Positions 46,295-55,152 of a stretch of 64,000 nt of DNA are shown piece by piece. The notes beneath the pieces were generated by a model. The model saw nothing but the letters and a program-made list of their open reading frames with translations. It was not told the origin of the DNA and ran no database searches. Source of the stretch: Herbaspirillum sp. SJZ107 (GTDB lineage: Bacteria > Pseudomonadota > Gammaproteobacteria > Burkholderiales > Burkholderiaceae_D); NCBI RefSeq assembly GCF_006715485.1, contig NZ_VFNH01000002.1:310001-374000 (forward strand), in the 5' to 3' direction. How positions within the stretch are numbered: the stretch's first letter is position 1; each line of letters opens with the position of its first letter. The position numbers were made by a program, and so were the translations under genes.

Positions 46295-47017
46295 ATGCGC
46301 AAACAACTCCTCGCCGCTTTTGCTGTCGCCGCCGCCTTCTTCGCCAACGCCGCGCAGGCCACGGTCATTGCTTCGAATACGACTTCGATCACCGGCACCG
46401 CCCAAGGCTTCAGCAAGACCTTCGCCCTCGACGGCAACAAGTACACCGGCGTAACGATATCGGTCACCGCCAAGGGCGATTTCGGTGGCAACTACAATAT
46501 CTGCGATGACGAATATTTCAATTTCTACGTGGATGGCTATCAGGGCGCGCGATGGAGCAGTGCCGGCGGCAGCGGCTACGCGGTCACGGAAAACTATAGG
46601 GATTACGACTACACGCTGAGCGGTTCCTTCACGCTCAGCGACCAGCAATGGGCCTCGCTGTCCGCCGACAAGCTGCTGACGATCTCCTGGCAGAATGGCG
46701 CCGACGTCGACGCCTACCCGACGGTAGGCGGTCTGGACTATGTGAGCTTTACCGTGGCCGGCACGCTGATGCCGTCGACGACGCCGATCTCGACCGCGCC
46801 GGTGACCACCGCGACGGTCAGCAGCAGCCCGGTGGCGCCGTCCACGGTCAGCACCGGCACCAGCACAAGCACCAGCACAAGCACCAGCACAAGCACCAGC
46901 GCCGACGCCGGCTCGGGCGCATCGGCCAAGGTGCCGGAACCGGGTTCGCTCGCGCTGCTGGGCCTGGGCCTGGCCGGCCTGGGCTTCCTCCGCCGCCGCC
47001 GCAACAAGAAGCAATGA
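46295..47017 (+). CDS. PEP-CTERM exported protein with Thr/Ser-repeat linker
   Basis: The 240-aa protein has a signal peptide (MRKQLLAAFAVAAAFFANAA), a beta-rich globular domain (about residues 25-160), a linker containing GTSTSTSTSTSTSTSA, and a C-terminal PEP-CTERM sorting signal VPEPGSLALLGLGLAGLGFL followed by RRRR. PEP-CTERM proteins are processed by exosortase EpsH-like systems and linked to exopolysaccharide and cell-surface functions. AAGGA lies upstream of the ATG. Four exact 12-bp repeats encode the linker. No exosortase is in the window. Confidence 0.93.
   Translation: MRKQLLAAFAVAAAFFANAAQATVIASNTTSITGTAQGFSKTFALDGNKYTGVTISVTAKGDFGGNYNICDDEYFNFYVDGYQGARWSSAGGSGYAVTENYRDYDYTLSGSFTLSDQQWASLSADKLLTISWQNGADVDAYPTVGGLDYVSFTVAGTLMPSTTPISTAPVTTATVSSSPVAPSTVSTGTSTSTSTSTSTSTSADAGSGASAKVPEPGSLALLGLGLAGLGFLRRRRNKKQ
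46861..46908 (+). repeat. In-frame 12-bp tandem repeat (four copies) in the PEP-CTERM gene
   Basis: CAGCACAAGCAC is repeated four times exactly (46,861-46,908) and encodes the Thr/Ser linker. Gain or loss of units would keep the frame and change linker length. Confidence 0.9.
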
Positions 47018-47066
47018 AAAACAGGGCCGGGGCCACGCCCCCGGCATCGGGCGACGAACGGAGCAG

Positions 47067-47606
47067 ATGCCCCGTTTTTCGTTTCTGGACTATGATGCGG
47101 CCATGTCCGCTCCTCTGCTCACCGGCCTGGCGCCCGTCATCGCGCCCGATACCCGCATCCTGATCCTGGGCAGCTTCCCCGGCGCCGCCTCGCTCGCCGC
47201 CCAGCAGTATTACGCCCATCCGCGTAACCAGTTCTGGAAACTGGTCGGCGCCCTGGTCGGTGAAGATCTGTATGGCTTGCCCTACGCCGCGCGCCTGCCG
47301 CGCCTGCTGGCGCACCGCATCGGGCTGTGGGACGTGCTGGCCGCCTGCGAACGCGAAGGCAGCCTGGATGCCGCGATCCGCAACCCGGCCGCCAACGATT
47401 TCGAGCGCCTGCACCGGCTGTGCCCGGAGCTGCAGACGGTCGGGTTCAATGGGCAGGCGTCGGGCAAGTTTGCCGGCCAGTTCGAGGAGGCCGGCTACCG
47501 CACCGTGGTGCTGCCGTCGTCGTCGCCGGCGCACATGGCCTTGAGCTTCGAACAGAAAATGGCCGTGTGGCGGCGCCTGGTGGAGGCGGAGGCGGACGCC
47601 GTTTAG
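47067..47606 (+). CDS. DNA glycosylase, Mug-like (hypoxanthine/uracil-DNA glycosylase)
   Basis: The 179-aa protein has the Mug/UDG fold motifs RILILGSFPGAASLAAQQYY, YAHPRNQFWKLVGALVG, RIGLWDVLAACEREGSLDAA and LPSSSPAHMALSFEQK (SSSPAH). It agrees with the deoxyinosine glycosylase subfamily. It removes deaminated bases from DNA. I use the start at 47,067, preceded by GGAG; an in-frame ATG at 47,103 aligns better with the family start and lacks a clear site. It ends convergent with, and 4 bp inside, the lipoprotein gene. Confidence 0.87.
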   Translation: MPRFSFLDYDAAMSAPLLTGLAPVIAPDTRILILGSFPGAASLAAQQYYAHPRNQFWKLVGALVGEDLYGLPYAARLPRLLAHRIGLWDVLAACEREGSLDAAIRNPAANDFERLHRLCPELQTVGFNGQASGKFAGQFEEAGYRTVVLPSSSPAHMALSFEQKMAVWRRLVEAEADAV

Positions 47607-48052
47607 CGCGACGGCGCCGCCGGCACGCCTGCGGTGTCCGCCAGGCGGAGCTTCGGCATGATCGACGCAATGCGGCTGTCCGGGTTCTTGCTCAGCTCAT
47701 CGGCTGTGCCCCAGCCCAGCAGTTTCTGCGACGGCATTTCCTGGATCAGCAGGTAGTGGGTGGTGACGGCGACCGGCCTGTCGACCAGGTTGCAGGTCTT
47801 GGTACAAACCGTGACTTTCTTCATGCGCGTGCCGGTTTTCAGCGCCAGCCGGCGCACGTGGTAGTTCTGGCCGTCGGCGTCGACGTCGTATCTGGCAGCC
47901 ACGGTGGCCTTGCCCAGGATCGCGTTCAGGTCGGTGGCCGGGGTGTTGGCAGAAATGCGTCCGATCTGTTCGCTGGTCAGCGGCACGTGGGTCGCACAGC
48001 CGGCGAGCAGGAGGGTTGCAGCGAGTGCGGCACCAAGTGTTTTGATGGACAT
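47603..48052 (-). CDS. Unknown lipoprotein with a candidate HutC-type operator upstream
   Basis: ATG 48,052 gives MSIKTLGAALAATLLLAGCA, a lipobox-bearing signal peptide (LAGC), then a soluble domain with CTKTCNL and ILGKATVAARYDVDADG. The domain resembles SmpA/OmlA-like small outer-membrane lipoproteins only loosely, so no family is assigned. On the minus strand upstream the promoter carries TTGTCTATACAA, the inverse of the palindrome before hutU, at the position of the -35 (48,099-48,110), with TATAGT as -10. This suggests HutC control. Confidence 0.72.
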   Translation of the reverse strand: MSIKTLGAALAATLLLAGCATHVPLTSEQIGRISANTPATDLNAILGKATVAARYDVDADGQNYHVRRLALKTGTRMKKVTVCTKTCNLVDRPVAVTTHYLLIQEMPSQKLLGWGTADELSKNPDSRIASIMPKLRLADTAGVPAAPSR

Positions 48053-48473
48053 ATATGTATTCCGGGTAAAAATTTGGGCATCACTATACAAGAGCTGTTT
48101 TTGTATAGACAAGCACTCGCCGCGCTTTTTTTTCGCGTATTGTCGGTTCCATTACTTTGGGCAGAATTTGGGCCTTCCCTGTGGAGATGTCCGTTGTCGT
48201 GTAGAATGATGGTGTTGGCTTGCTGCCGGACCAAAGAGTGAGGCTCCCTCTTTTAATCTGGCGCAACGCCCCCATATTGGATGCATCCCCCAGTTCGCAA
48301 CGCGCCAGCTGCATACGCGCTGCGTTTCCCGACTTTTCCCATTCTTGACCAGGCAGACTGGCAGCCTGTCCGACGGCGGTGCGGTGTTCGCGCTTCGCCG
48401 GTCGATGCATTGCCGATCGTTGATTTCGCATCATCAGTCACGGAAAGAGTCGTTCATATATAAAGGACATGAC
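48053..48473. other. Intergenic region with divergent promoters, between the lipoprotein gene and infA
   Basis: About 420 bp. The left part has a candidate leftward promoter TTGTCT (near 48,110) and TATAGT spaced 18 bp, overlapping the 12-mer TTGTATAGACAA. The right part holds the infA leader; no gene is evident. A short frame at 48,345 is just the extension of infA. Confidence 0.55.
48099..48110. promoter_or_regulatory. Candidate second HutC-type operator
   Basis: TTGTATAGACAA is identical to the operator-like palindrome before hutU. It lies about 50 bp upstream of the lipoprotein ATG at the -35 position of the likely promoter. Confidence 0.5.
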
Positions 48474-48743
48474 ATGAGTAAAGAAGAACTGATCGAAATG
48501 AGTGGCAAGGTGACTGAAGTGCTGCCGGAGATGCGTTTCCGTGTCGACCTGGAGAACGGCCATCAACTGGTGGCGTACACCTCGGGCCGCATGAAGAAGA
48601 ACCATATCCGTATCATTGCGGGCGACCGCGTCACGCTGGAAATGTCGCCGTACGACCTGAACAAGGGCCGTATCACCTTCCGCCACATCGAGACGCGCGG
48701 CCCGGCACCGACCGGCTCACGTCCACAGCAGCGCCGCCGTTGA
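48474..48743 (+). CDS. infA: Translation initiation factor IF-1, extended paralogue
   Basis: The 89-aa protein starts [20 protein letters not shown] and contains [40 protein letters not shown], the S1-like fold and IF-1 signature. Ordinary IF-1 is about 72 aa; this copy has a basic Arg-rich tail ([17 protein letters not shown]). Many Burkholderiales have an additional infA outside the ribosomal operon; this isolated copy may be that one. AAAGGAC precedes ATG 48,474. A terminator follows. Confidence 0.92.
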   Translation: MSKEELIEMSGKVTEVLPEMRFRVDLENGHQLVAYTSGRMKKNHIRIIAGDRVTLEMSPYDLNKGRITFRHIETRGPAPTGSRPQQRRR

Positions 48744-48780
48744 TCCGGCATCACGCAGCGCCCTGATCCGAGATCGAAGA

Positions 48781-48813
48781 GGGCCGGGTTCCGCAAGGGA
48801 CCCGGCCCTTTTT
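48781..48813 (+). terminator. Rho-independent terminator after infA
   Basis: GGGCCGGGT-N10-ACCCGGCCC followed by TTTTT, 38 bp beyond the infA stop. Confidence 0.88.
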
Positions 48814-48817
48814 ACGT

Positions 48818-49732
48818 TTATAGGGGCGGCGGCCGGATCCCGGCCACGCGCTGCGCCAGCGCCTGCGCTTCGTCCGGACGCCCGAGCCGGGCCAGCAGCG
48901 GCCACAGGTTCTGCATCGCCACCAGGTTGTCTGGATCGCGTCCGAGCGCGGCGCGGTAGGCGCGTTCGGCCAGCGGCAACTGGCCATGATGCTGGTAGAT
49001 CACGCCCAGGGTGTTGTAGGCGGTGGCGCTGGCCGGATTGGCGTGCACCGCGGCGCGTGCCCACCAGTAGGCGTCGTCGATGCGGCCTTGCACCAGGGTC
49101 TCGGCGGCGCGGTTGTTGAGGAACAGGGCGACCAGTTCGCCTTCGTCGAGCGGACGCGTACGCAGGCGCGCGGCGTCGGGCGGCGGCAGGAAGTCGACCA
49201 CCAGTTCCTGGGCGGCCTTGTCGTCGTACAGCAGGTTGCGCGGCTTGCGGTGGCCGAGGGCGATGTTGACGTGGGCCGCCACCAGGTACAGCGTCCCTTC
49301 GCGGCGCCAGGCATCTTCCACGTCGACTGCCTGATAGCGCACCGTCAGTCCGAGTTCGCGCGCGAAGGCGGCCGTCATGATCACCAGCGACAGGCAGTTG
49401 CCGGCACGCGCGGCATAGGTGCCGGCGGCGGGGCGGGTCGCGTTGGCGTCGTAGTCGAGCTTCAGGTCCTGCTGGCGGTACAGGGCGTCCAGCAGGCCGC
49501 GCTCGCGGCCGCGCGTGCGCAGCAGGGCCGTGAACGCTGGACTGCGCACGTAGGCCTGCATGGCCGGGCTGAGGGTGAACAGGTCGGCGGCGCCGATGGT
49601 TTCGGAGGGCGGGGCAAAGGCCGCGTCCAGGAACAGCGACGGCGGCGGGGCGGGCGGAGGCGGGCTGGCGCAGCCGGTCAGCATGGCCACCCACAGCGGC
49701 AACAGCCGCAAAGGCTGGAACAGGCGCTTCAT
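48818..49732 (-). CDS. Lipoprotein with transglutaminase-like domain and TPR repeats
   Basis: GGAGGAGA precedes ATG 49,732. The 304-aa protein has a lipoprotein signal (PLWVAMLTGCA), then a domain in which AGNCLSLVIMTAAFARELGL (Cys), LVAAHVNIALGH (His) and LVVDFLPP (Asp) form a transglutaminase-like Cys-His-Asp set, and a C-terminal TPR region (NTLGVIYQHHGQLPLAERAY, LGRDPDNLVAMQNLWPLLAR). Function is unknown; perhaps protease or peptide-binding at the outer membrane. It reads leftward, 83 bp after the HDOD gene. Confidence 0.78.
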   Translation of the reverse strand: MKRLFQPLRLLPLWVAMLTGCASPPPPAPPPSLFLDAAFAPPSETIGAADLFTLSPAMQAYVRSPAFTALLRTRGRERGLLDALYRQQDLKLDYDANATRPAAGTYAARAGNCLSLVIMTAAFARELGLTVRYQAVDVEDAWRREGTLYLVAAHVNIALGHRKPRNLLYDDKAAQELVVDFLPPPDAARLRTRPLDEGELVALFLNNRAAETLVQGRIDDAYWWARAAVHANPASATAYNTLGVIYQHHGQLPLAERAYRAALGRDPDNLVAMQNLWPLLARLGRPDEAQALAQRVAGIRPPPL

Positions 49733-49815
49733 GTCTCCTCCGCGCGGCGATCTTCGATCTGTCTGGTCGAAGTATCCGCCGCCGCACGAAGGATGTAAAT
49801 ATGCCGCGTGGGCGT

Positions 49816-50679
49816 TTACTCGTCGTGGAAGGCTTCGACCAGCTCGTCCAGCAGCTCTTCCTTTTCGTCCTCCGACATGCCGAGATAGGCCATCGCGCGC
49901 GCGCCGCCCTTGTTCCATTCGAGCGATTCGCCGTGGCCCTGGTATGAGCTGATCGCGCCTTCGGCCAGCAGCGACAGCGCGACCATCGAGCGCACCGTGG
50001 CCGGGCTGTCGGCGTCGTCCAGCACCGTGTAGTCGTGGTGGTGCAGGATGGCCCAGCCGATGTCGCCGGACAGGCCCCAGGTACGCGCCAGCAGGCAGCC
50101 GACCGCCGCGTGCGAGGTGGCGTGGCGCTCGTCCTCGAGCGCGGTGAAGGGGCGCTCGGCATCCAGCGCCGCTTCGGCGTAGGTGGCGCCGTAGTCGGCA
50201 AAGCGTTCCATCAGCAGCGGCACCCCGGTGTCGCAGAACAGGCCGAAGGTGTGGGCCACGTCCTGTTCGCCGATGCGCAGGCGGCGCGACAGGAACACCA
50301 TCGCCTGCGCGCGCCGGGTCGAGACGTCCCAGAAACTGGCCAGGGCGGCGCTGTTGGCGGGGATCGCGCGGCGCGCCAGCAGGCCGGTCATCAGGGCAGC
50401 GACCTGGTTAATGCCGAGGAACAGGATGGCCTGCTCGATCGACTTGGCCTTGCGGCCGCCGTACACGGCCGAATTGGCCAATTTGAGGAGGGCGCCCGAC
50501 ATGCCGACGTCGCTGGCCACGATGCGGCCGACCGTTTCCGGGCTGGGATCGGGCGACGCCAGTTCGCGCTGCAGCTCGGCCAGCAGGCTGGGACGCGGCG
50601 GGATGCGGATCGACTTGATCAGCGCGTCGACCGGATCCTCGGCGGCGCTGGGACGTGCCAGGGCGGTTGCTGTACTCAT
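49816..50679 (-). CDS. HDOD-domain protein
   Basis: The 287-aa protein (ATG 50,679) starts MSTATALARPSAAEDPVDAL and shows the HDOD domain: IPPRPSLLAELQRELASPDP, SDVGMSGALLKLANSAVYGG, SIEQAILFLGINQVAALMTG and later SHAAVGCLLARTWGLSGDIG. HDOD proteins are noncatalytic relatives of HD phosphodiesterases found in bacterial signalling. A short C-terminal acidic tail (LGMSEDEKEELLDELVEAF) is an addition. No partner is adjacent; it may share the transcript with the lipoprotein gene. Confidence 0.88.
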   Translation of the reverse strand: MSTATALARPSAAEDPVDALIKSIRIPPRPSLLAELQRELASPDPSPETVGRIVASDVGMSGALLKLANSAVYGGRKAKSIEQAILFLGINQVAALMTGLLARRAIPANSAALASFWDVSTRRAQAMVFLSRRLRIGEQDVAHTFGLFCDTGVPLLMERFADYGATYAEAALDAERPFTALEDERHATSHAAVGCLLARTWGLSGDIGWAILHHHDYTVLDDADSPATVRSMVALSLLAEGAISSYQGHGESLEWNKGGARAMAYLGMSEDEKEELLDELVEAFHDE

Positions 50680-50858
50680 GATCAGGGGAATATAGTGCTG
50701 CACGGAAATAAGTGCGAAGCGCATCACTGTACACCAGTGCCGTAAAAGTTGCAGCAATGCATTTACTTATTTGATGTGAAATCGTCAAAAATGTCCTCTG
50801 TCGAGAGCGATGTGCAGACGGTGCGACCCGGCAAACGGGACCGTTGTAAGATGCATAC

Positions 50859-51428
50859 ATGTCGCCCCATATTCTCGCCGGTATCGATTTTCTAGCACCG
50901 TCTCACCGCGTGGCGCGCCAGCTGATCGGCGTCACGGTGCTGGTCAACGGCGTCGGCGGACGCATCGTCGAGACCGAAGCCTACGACGGCGAAGATCCGG
51001 CCTCGCACAGTTATTCCGGTCCGACCGAGCGCAATGCCGCGATGTTCGGCCCGCCCGCCCATGCCTACGTCTACCGTTCCTACGGCATCCACTGGTGCCT
51101 GAATTTCGTCTGCCGCGAAGAAGGGCATGGCGCCGGGGTGCTGATCCGCGCGCTCGAGCCGGTGGCCGGCCTGGAGGCGATGCGCGAGCGCCGCGGCACG
51201 ACGGATGCATGGCTGCTGTGTTCCGGACCGGGCAAGCTGTGCCAGGCGCTGGGCGTGACGCGCGCGCTGAACGGCCAGTCGATCGCCGCACCGCCATTCG
51301 AACTGCAGGCGGCGCCGGAAGGAATCGAGGTGGTGAGCGGTCCGCGCATCGGCATTTCGAAGGCGGTCGACGTGCCGTGGCGGTTTGGATTGGCCGGGTC
51401 GCGTTACGTCAGCAAGCCGTTCCGCTGA
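50859..51428 (+). CDS. 3-methyladenine DNA glycosylase (AAG/Mpg family)
   Basis: The 189-aa protein shows AAG motifs: [80 protein letters not shown] and [18 protein letters not shown]. Length is that of bacterial Mpg. It removes alkylated bases such as 3-methyladenine and hypoxanthine. The Ada gene at 22.7 kb may regulate it, but no Ada box was identified. Confidence 0.92.
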   Translation: MSPHILAGIDFLAPSHRVARQLIGVTVLVNGVGGRIVETEAYDGEDPASHSYSGPTERNAAMFGPPAHAYVYRSYGIHWCLNFVCREEGHGAGVLIRALEPVAGLEAMRERRGTTDAWLLCSGPGKLCQALGVTRALNGQSIAAPPFELQAAPEGIEVVSGPRIGISKAVDVPWRFGLAGSRYVSKPFR

Positions 51429-51451
51429 GGCTGGAACGTTAGCTTAAAAGC

Positions 51452-51530
51452 CGTCGCCCCTGCGAAGGCAGGGGCCCAAGTTCGATGCTGTGCCGAAAAC
51501 TTGGACCCCTGCCTGCGCAGGGGCGACGGT
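51452..51530. repeat. REP-like inverted repeat (30-bp arms)
   Basis: Arms at 51,452-51,481 (CCGTCGCCCCTGCGAAGGCA and on) and 51,501-51,530 pair at 28 of 30 positions around a 19-bp loop. Such GTCGCCCCTGCG palindromes are common between genes in proteobacteria. It could act as terminator for AAG or the chemoreceptor gene, since the two genes converge here. Confidence 0.85.
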
Positions 51531-51555
51531 GTTTACATGGTCAGGCCGTTTGCGA

Positions 51556-53256
51556 CTAGGCTCGCCGGCGCGCCTGTTGCGGGCGGCTCTCGGCGACACG
51601 GTGCTCGAGAGCGGGACGGGCGCCGCGCATGGCGCTGTGCGGCGCACGGCGCTCGCCCTGCACCGGCTGGATCTCATCGGCGTCGTCGTTGCCGGCTTGC
51701 GGCTGCGCCTTGCCTTCGATCTCGAACACCGACACCGCGCGCGCCAGGTTGACGGTCTGCTCGTGCAGGCTGGCCGCCGCCGCCGCGGCCTGTTCTACCA
51801 GCGCCGCGTTCTGCTGGGTCATGTCGTCCATCTGGCCGACGGCGAGATTCACTTCGGCGATGCCCTCGGCCTGCTCGTTGCTGGCCACGCTGATGCGGTT
51901 GATGATGTCGTTCACCTGCTGCACCGAGGCCACCACGCTATCCATGCTCGATCCGGCTTCGTTGACCGAGGTGCTGCCGTTGTCGATGATCGCCACCGAA
52001 TCCGCGATCAGGGCCTTGATCTCCTTGGCCGCCGAGGCCGAGCGCTGGGCCAGGGTGCGCACCTCCGACGCCACCACGGCGAAGCCGCGTCCCTGTTCGC
52101 CGGCACGCGCCGCTTCCACCGCCGCGTTCAGGGCCAGGATATTGGTCTGGAACGAAATGCCGTCGATGACGCCGATGATGTCGACGATCTTGCGCGAGCT
52201 GGCGCGGATCGATTCCATGGTCGCCACCGCGCGCCCGACCGACTCGCCGCCGCTGGACGCCAGGCGTGCCGCTTCCGCCGCCAGTTCGGTGGCCAGGCGC
52301 GCGTTGCTGGCGTTGTCCTTGACCGCCGTGGTCAGCGTTTCCATCGCGCTGGCGGTTTGCTGCAGCGAGCCGGCCTGCATCTCGGTGCGGGTCGAGAGGT
52401 CGAGGTTGCCGCTGGCGATTTCCTTGGACGCGGTGTCGATCGAGCGCACCGAGCCGAGCACGCTGCGCAGCGTGCGGTTCAGGTTCGAGATGGTCTGGTC
52501 GAGCGCGCGCGAGGTGTCGGCGATCTCGTCGCGTCCGTCGCTGGCGGCGCTGCCGGTCAGCTTGCCGTCGGCCATTTCGCGCACCACGCTCGAGATCGCG
52601 CCGATATCGCGCAGCATGACGCTGCGCAGGCGCATCGTCACCGCCAGCGACACCGCGATCGACAGCACCACCAGCACGATCATGCTGGTCTCGAGGTTGT
52701 GGAATTCCTCGCGCGCGGCGGCGTAGGCTTCCTCGCTCAGCGTCTTTTCCAGGGCCGCCAGCTGGGCCAGCTGCTGGTTCAGGATCACGAAATCCTTTTC
52801 CGCCTTCTGCATCGAATTGGTGGCGATCGACTGGTCGACCTGGGCCATTTCGATGGTCTCCTGCACCGCCTTGCGGTAGGCCGCCAGCGCCGCCAGCGAG
52901 GTATCGATCGGCTTGCGCTCGGCCGCGCTGCCGACCTGTGCCAATGCGTCGAGCTGGGCTTTCAGCGCCGCGTGGCGGCTGCCGATGTCGGCGATCAGGG
53001 CGTCCAGCCTGGCCTTGGCAAAGCTGCCGTTGACCCAGGCCAGCAGCTGATAGGCATTCGCGTGCACGTACTTGGCGTCGCCCGCCACGTCGGCCACGCT
53101 CTTCAGGCGCGCCGCGCGCACCTGCACCATGTTTTCCAGCGATCCATTCTGGCGCACCATGCCATACCAGGCGGCGCCCGCCAGCAGCAGCAGCAGCAAC
53201 AGCACCAGGCCCGGCGCCAGCAGCAGCTTCGGACCGATCCGTAATTTGTTCAGCAT
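51556..53256 (-). CDS. Methyl-accepting chemotaxis protein
   Basis: The 566-aa protein (ATG 53,256) has an N-terminal membrane helix, a periplasmic four-helix-bundle-like sensor (about residues 35-185), the second helix ([17 protein letters not shown]), HAMP ([20 protein letters not shown]) and the signalling tip [20 protein letters not shown] with the methylation helices. The C-terminus is an Arg/Gln-rich tail without the NWETF-type CheR/CheB-tethering pentapeptide. Signals go to CheA/CheW. The sCache gene lies next upstream and might supply a ligand-bound partner. Confidence 0.95.
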   Translation of the reverse strand: MLNKLRIGPKLLLAPGLVLLLLLLLAGAAWYGMVRQNGSLENMVQVRAARLKSVADVAGDAKYVHANAYQLLAWVNGSFAKARLDALIADIGSRHAALKAQLDALAQVGSAAERKPIDTSLAALAAYRKAVQETIEMAQVDQSIATNSMQKAEKDFVILNQQLAQLAALEKTLSEEAYAAAREEFHNLETSMIVLVVLSIAVSLAVTMRLRSVMLRDIGAISSVVREMADGKLTGSAASDGRDEIADTSRALDQTISNLNRTLRSVLGSVRSIDTASKEIASGNLDLSTRTEMQAGSLQQTASAMETLTTAVKDNASNARLATELAAEAARLASSGGESVGRAVATMESIRASSRKIVDIIGVIDGISFQTNILALNAAVEAARAGEQGRGFAVVASEVRTLAQRSASAAKEIKALIADSVAIIDNGSTSVNEAGSSMDSVVASVQQVNDIINRISVASNEQAEGIAEVNLAVGQMDDMTQQNAALVEQAAAAAASLHEQTVNLARAVSVFEIEGKAQPQAGNDDADEIQPVQGERRAPHSAMRGARPALEHRVAESRPQQARRRA

Positions 53257-53300
53257 GTTCGCTCCAGCTAAAAAAGGGCGGTCGTCTGGCGCCCTAATGA

Positions 53301-53324
53301 AAAGGGCGGCGTGCACGCCGCCCA
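53301..53324 (-). terminator. Rho-independent terminator after the sCache gene
   Basis: GGGCGGCGTGCACGCCGCCC followed by TTTT on the minus strand, 41 bp after the sCache stop and before the chemoreceptor start. Confidence 0.82.
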
Positions 53325-53364
53325 TCGTCGTGTTGCCGCGGCGTCGATGCCGCGGTCCCATGCA

Positions 53365-53826
53365 TCACTTCTTGTACAGGCCGGCCTCGAGCACGACGCC
53401 GTCGACCAGCAGGATGTAGGTCGTCTTCGGCTCGATCTTGCCGGTGGTCGGATTCTTGTACTGGTAGTCGACCCAGCCCTTGCCCTTGGCGGCGGCCAGT
53501 TCGATGATCTCGCGGCGGTATTTCTTGCCGTTGGCATCGGGCACGTCGGTCAGGTCCTTGCCCACGATCGACGGGTTGTAGGGGTGGGCCAGCACGATGC
53601 CGGTCTTGACGTCGCGCAGGTCGACGTACAGCGAGCCCTGGACGAAATCCGGATCCTTGGCGTTGATCCGTTTCATCATCTCGTCCTTGCCTTTGGACTT
53701 GATCAGGGCGGCGCCACGTTCGGCCATGGCGATGGCGTCCTTTTCGGATGGTTCGTTGGCGAGGGCGGCACCACTGGCCAGGCACAGGGCGATTGCGGTT
53801 GCGGTCAGCTTCAGCGAGAAGGTCAT
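53365..53826 (-). CDS. Periplasmic single Cache-domain protein
   Basis: The 153-aa protein has a signal peptide (MTFSLKLTATAIALCLASGA, cleavage after ALA) and one sCache_2-like fold: AAALIKSKGKDEMMKRINAK, DPDFVQGSLYVDLRDVKTGI, VLAHPYNPSIVGKDLTDVPD, KGWVDYQYKNPTTGKIEPK and YILLVDGVVLEAGLYK. These free-standing Cache proteins occur beside MCPs. It is encoded upstream of the chemoreceptor but separated by a terminator. It may bind a small ligand in the periplasm. Confidence 0.9.
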   Translation of the reverse strand: MTFSLKLTATAIALCLASGAALANEPSEKDAIAMAERGAALIKSKGKDEMMKRINAKDPDFVQGSLYVDLRDVKTGIVLAHPYNPSIVGKDLTDVPDANGKKYRREIIELAAAKGKGWVDYQYKNPTTGKIEPKTTYILLVDGVVLEAGLYKK

Positions 53827-54111
53827 GAGTGCTTCCTTTCAAGAATGTGCTCGGACTGAATGTTTCCTATTGGCATGACTACTCTACGCTGCAGGTCCTG
53901 CCGCAGGCTTGTGCTGGCGCAACACCGTCCCGGCGCGACGTTCCAAATACAACGCTGATCTTTCGCATTGCACGTGGAGGTTGGCGAGAAAGGTCGGTTA
54001 CAAGTTGATTGGTTGCAACTCTTGGCTGGCGCTGGAACCCTAGTATCGGTTCCTGTTGGCAATTTAAATTCCTTAAGTCAACCATTATTCCTTTCCATCT
54101 CTCTTTGGAGA

Positions 54112-54522
54112 ATGCCCGTGAGCACTGAAGCGACGCCCGCCAAGTTCAAGCCGTATACCCGTCAGTCGATCGCAAATGCCCGCCAATGGCAATGGATGAG
54201 CCCGGACTTGCAGGAAGCGGTCCAGGTCGTGTCCCATGTACTGCCTTTCCGCACCAATGAATATGTAATGGAGCAGTTGATCGACTGGAACAACGTTCCC
54301 GACGATCCGATCTATCGCCTGACCTTTCCGCACCGCGACATGCTGCCGGCGCGCGAATACGAACAGCTGCGCGACCTGGTGCTGTATAAAAAGGACGATG
54401 CGGCCATTGCCAAGCTGGTGCGCGACATCCGCATGCGCATGAACCCGCACCCGGCCGGCCAGATGACGCACAACGTCCCGCGCGTCAACGATGCGCCGCT
54501 CAAGGGCCTGCAGCACAAGTAC
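54112..54522 (+). pseudogene. kamA: kamA (lysine 2,3-aminomutase family), 5' part, interrupted by the element
   Basis: The frame KFKPYTRQSI...VVSHVLPFRTNEYVMEQLID, WNNVPDDPIYRLTFPHRDML, LRDLVLYKKDD and the RMNPHPAGQMTHNVP to KGLQHKY stretch is the KamA/EpmB-type N-terminal domain. It ends at Tyr codon 54,520-54,522; beyond is unrelated sequence up to a stop at 54,693. The gene continues at 63,582 with KETVLFFPSAGQTCHAYCTF in frame once the element is removed. The ATG 54,112 is very close to GGAG; the GTG at 54,118 is an alternative. The product should be a PLP/radical-SAM aminomutase but is now cut after about 137 codons. Confidence 0.9.
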
Positions 54523-54530
54523 TTGTGCTG
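54511..54530. other. attL: left junction of the element in kamA
   Basis: CAGCACAAGTACTTGTGCTG is a perfect 20-bp palindrome; its left half up to GTAC is kamA sequence and the right half is element sequence. GTAC (54,519-54,522) is also at the right junction. Confidence 0.8.
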
Positions 54531-54610
54531 GTGTAAAACGTCTCTTAAATTTTCAATGAAGTTTGATCTTTCGCAAAGCTACGTTCGTGTGAGGTCAGCA
54601 TACTCAACGC

Positions 54611-54802
54611 ATGGCTACCTACCTCAAACCTGCTGTATCGATGACTGCTGTACTTGCGGCAGCAATTGTCTTGCGACAAGCTCACAGTGTTGACTATGTT
54701 GCTTGTTTCCTAAAGGAATACGGTATCGACGACGAAGTGATCCAAGAGCTTATAGGACGTTCGGATGATGAGTTACCAACATATGCATACAGACAGCCTT
54801 AG
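54611..54802 (+). CDS. Small unknown protein (63 aa)
   Basis: MATYLKPAVSMTAVLAAAIV with an amphipathic second half (CFLKEYGIDDEVIQELIGRS). The first 20 residues are hydrophobic. No strong ribosome site. Located just inside the element's left end. Uncertain whether it is expressed; no family is known. Confidence 0.35.
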   Translation: MATYLKPAVSMTAVLAAAIVLRQAHSVDYVACFLKEYGIDDEVIQELIGRSDDELPTYAYRQP

Positions 54803-55152
54803 CTTCCCTCTCCGAAATCCTCCCTTCCCAGCACTGTCAGATTGCTAAGCTGGCAATCGTTCGTTCCTTCTTTTTACGCAGGAAAAATGCAGAAATCCGG
54901 CCCGAAATTCAGCCAGACTCCCTATGAACTGCTTAAAATTTTTGCAGTAATAGCGAAATGGCATTTTAGATTAAACACTCTACAAATACATATTGCGTTA
55001 TAGAGAATTCTGTGATCGTAAAGTTGCAATTTGGCGACACCTATAGTATAATGTGAACATATGTAGGGAAATGTGCACCGCTCCAATTTCCCTGTCTGTT
55101 TTACCAATCCCATAAAACAAATTCGATCCGTAAATAGGAGGATTAAACACGT
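54803..55152. other. AT-rich regulatory interval of the element
   Basis: About 350 bp with no gene. The most likely leading promoter of the rightward operon lies at 55,024-55,052. Transcription would start near 55,059. Confidence 0.5.
55024..55052 (+). promoter_or_regulatory. Candidate sigma-70 promoter of the element's rightward genes
   Basis: TTGCAA (55,024-55,029) and TATAAT (55,047-55,052) are 17 bp apart. The first gene with this promoter starts at 55,153. Confidence 0.7.
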
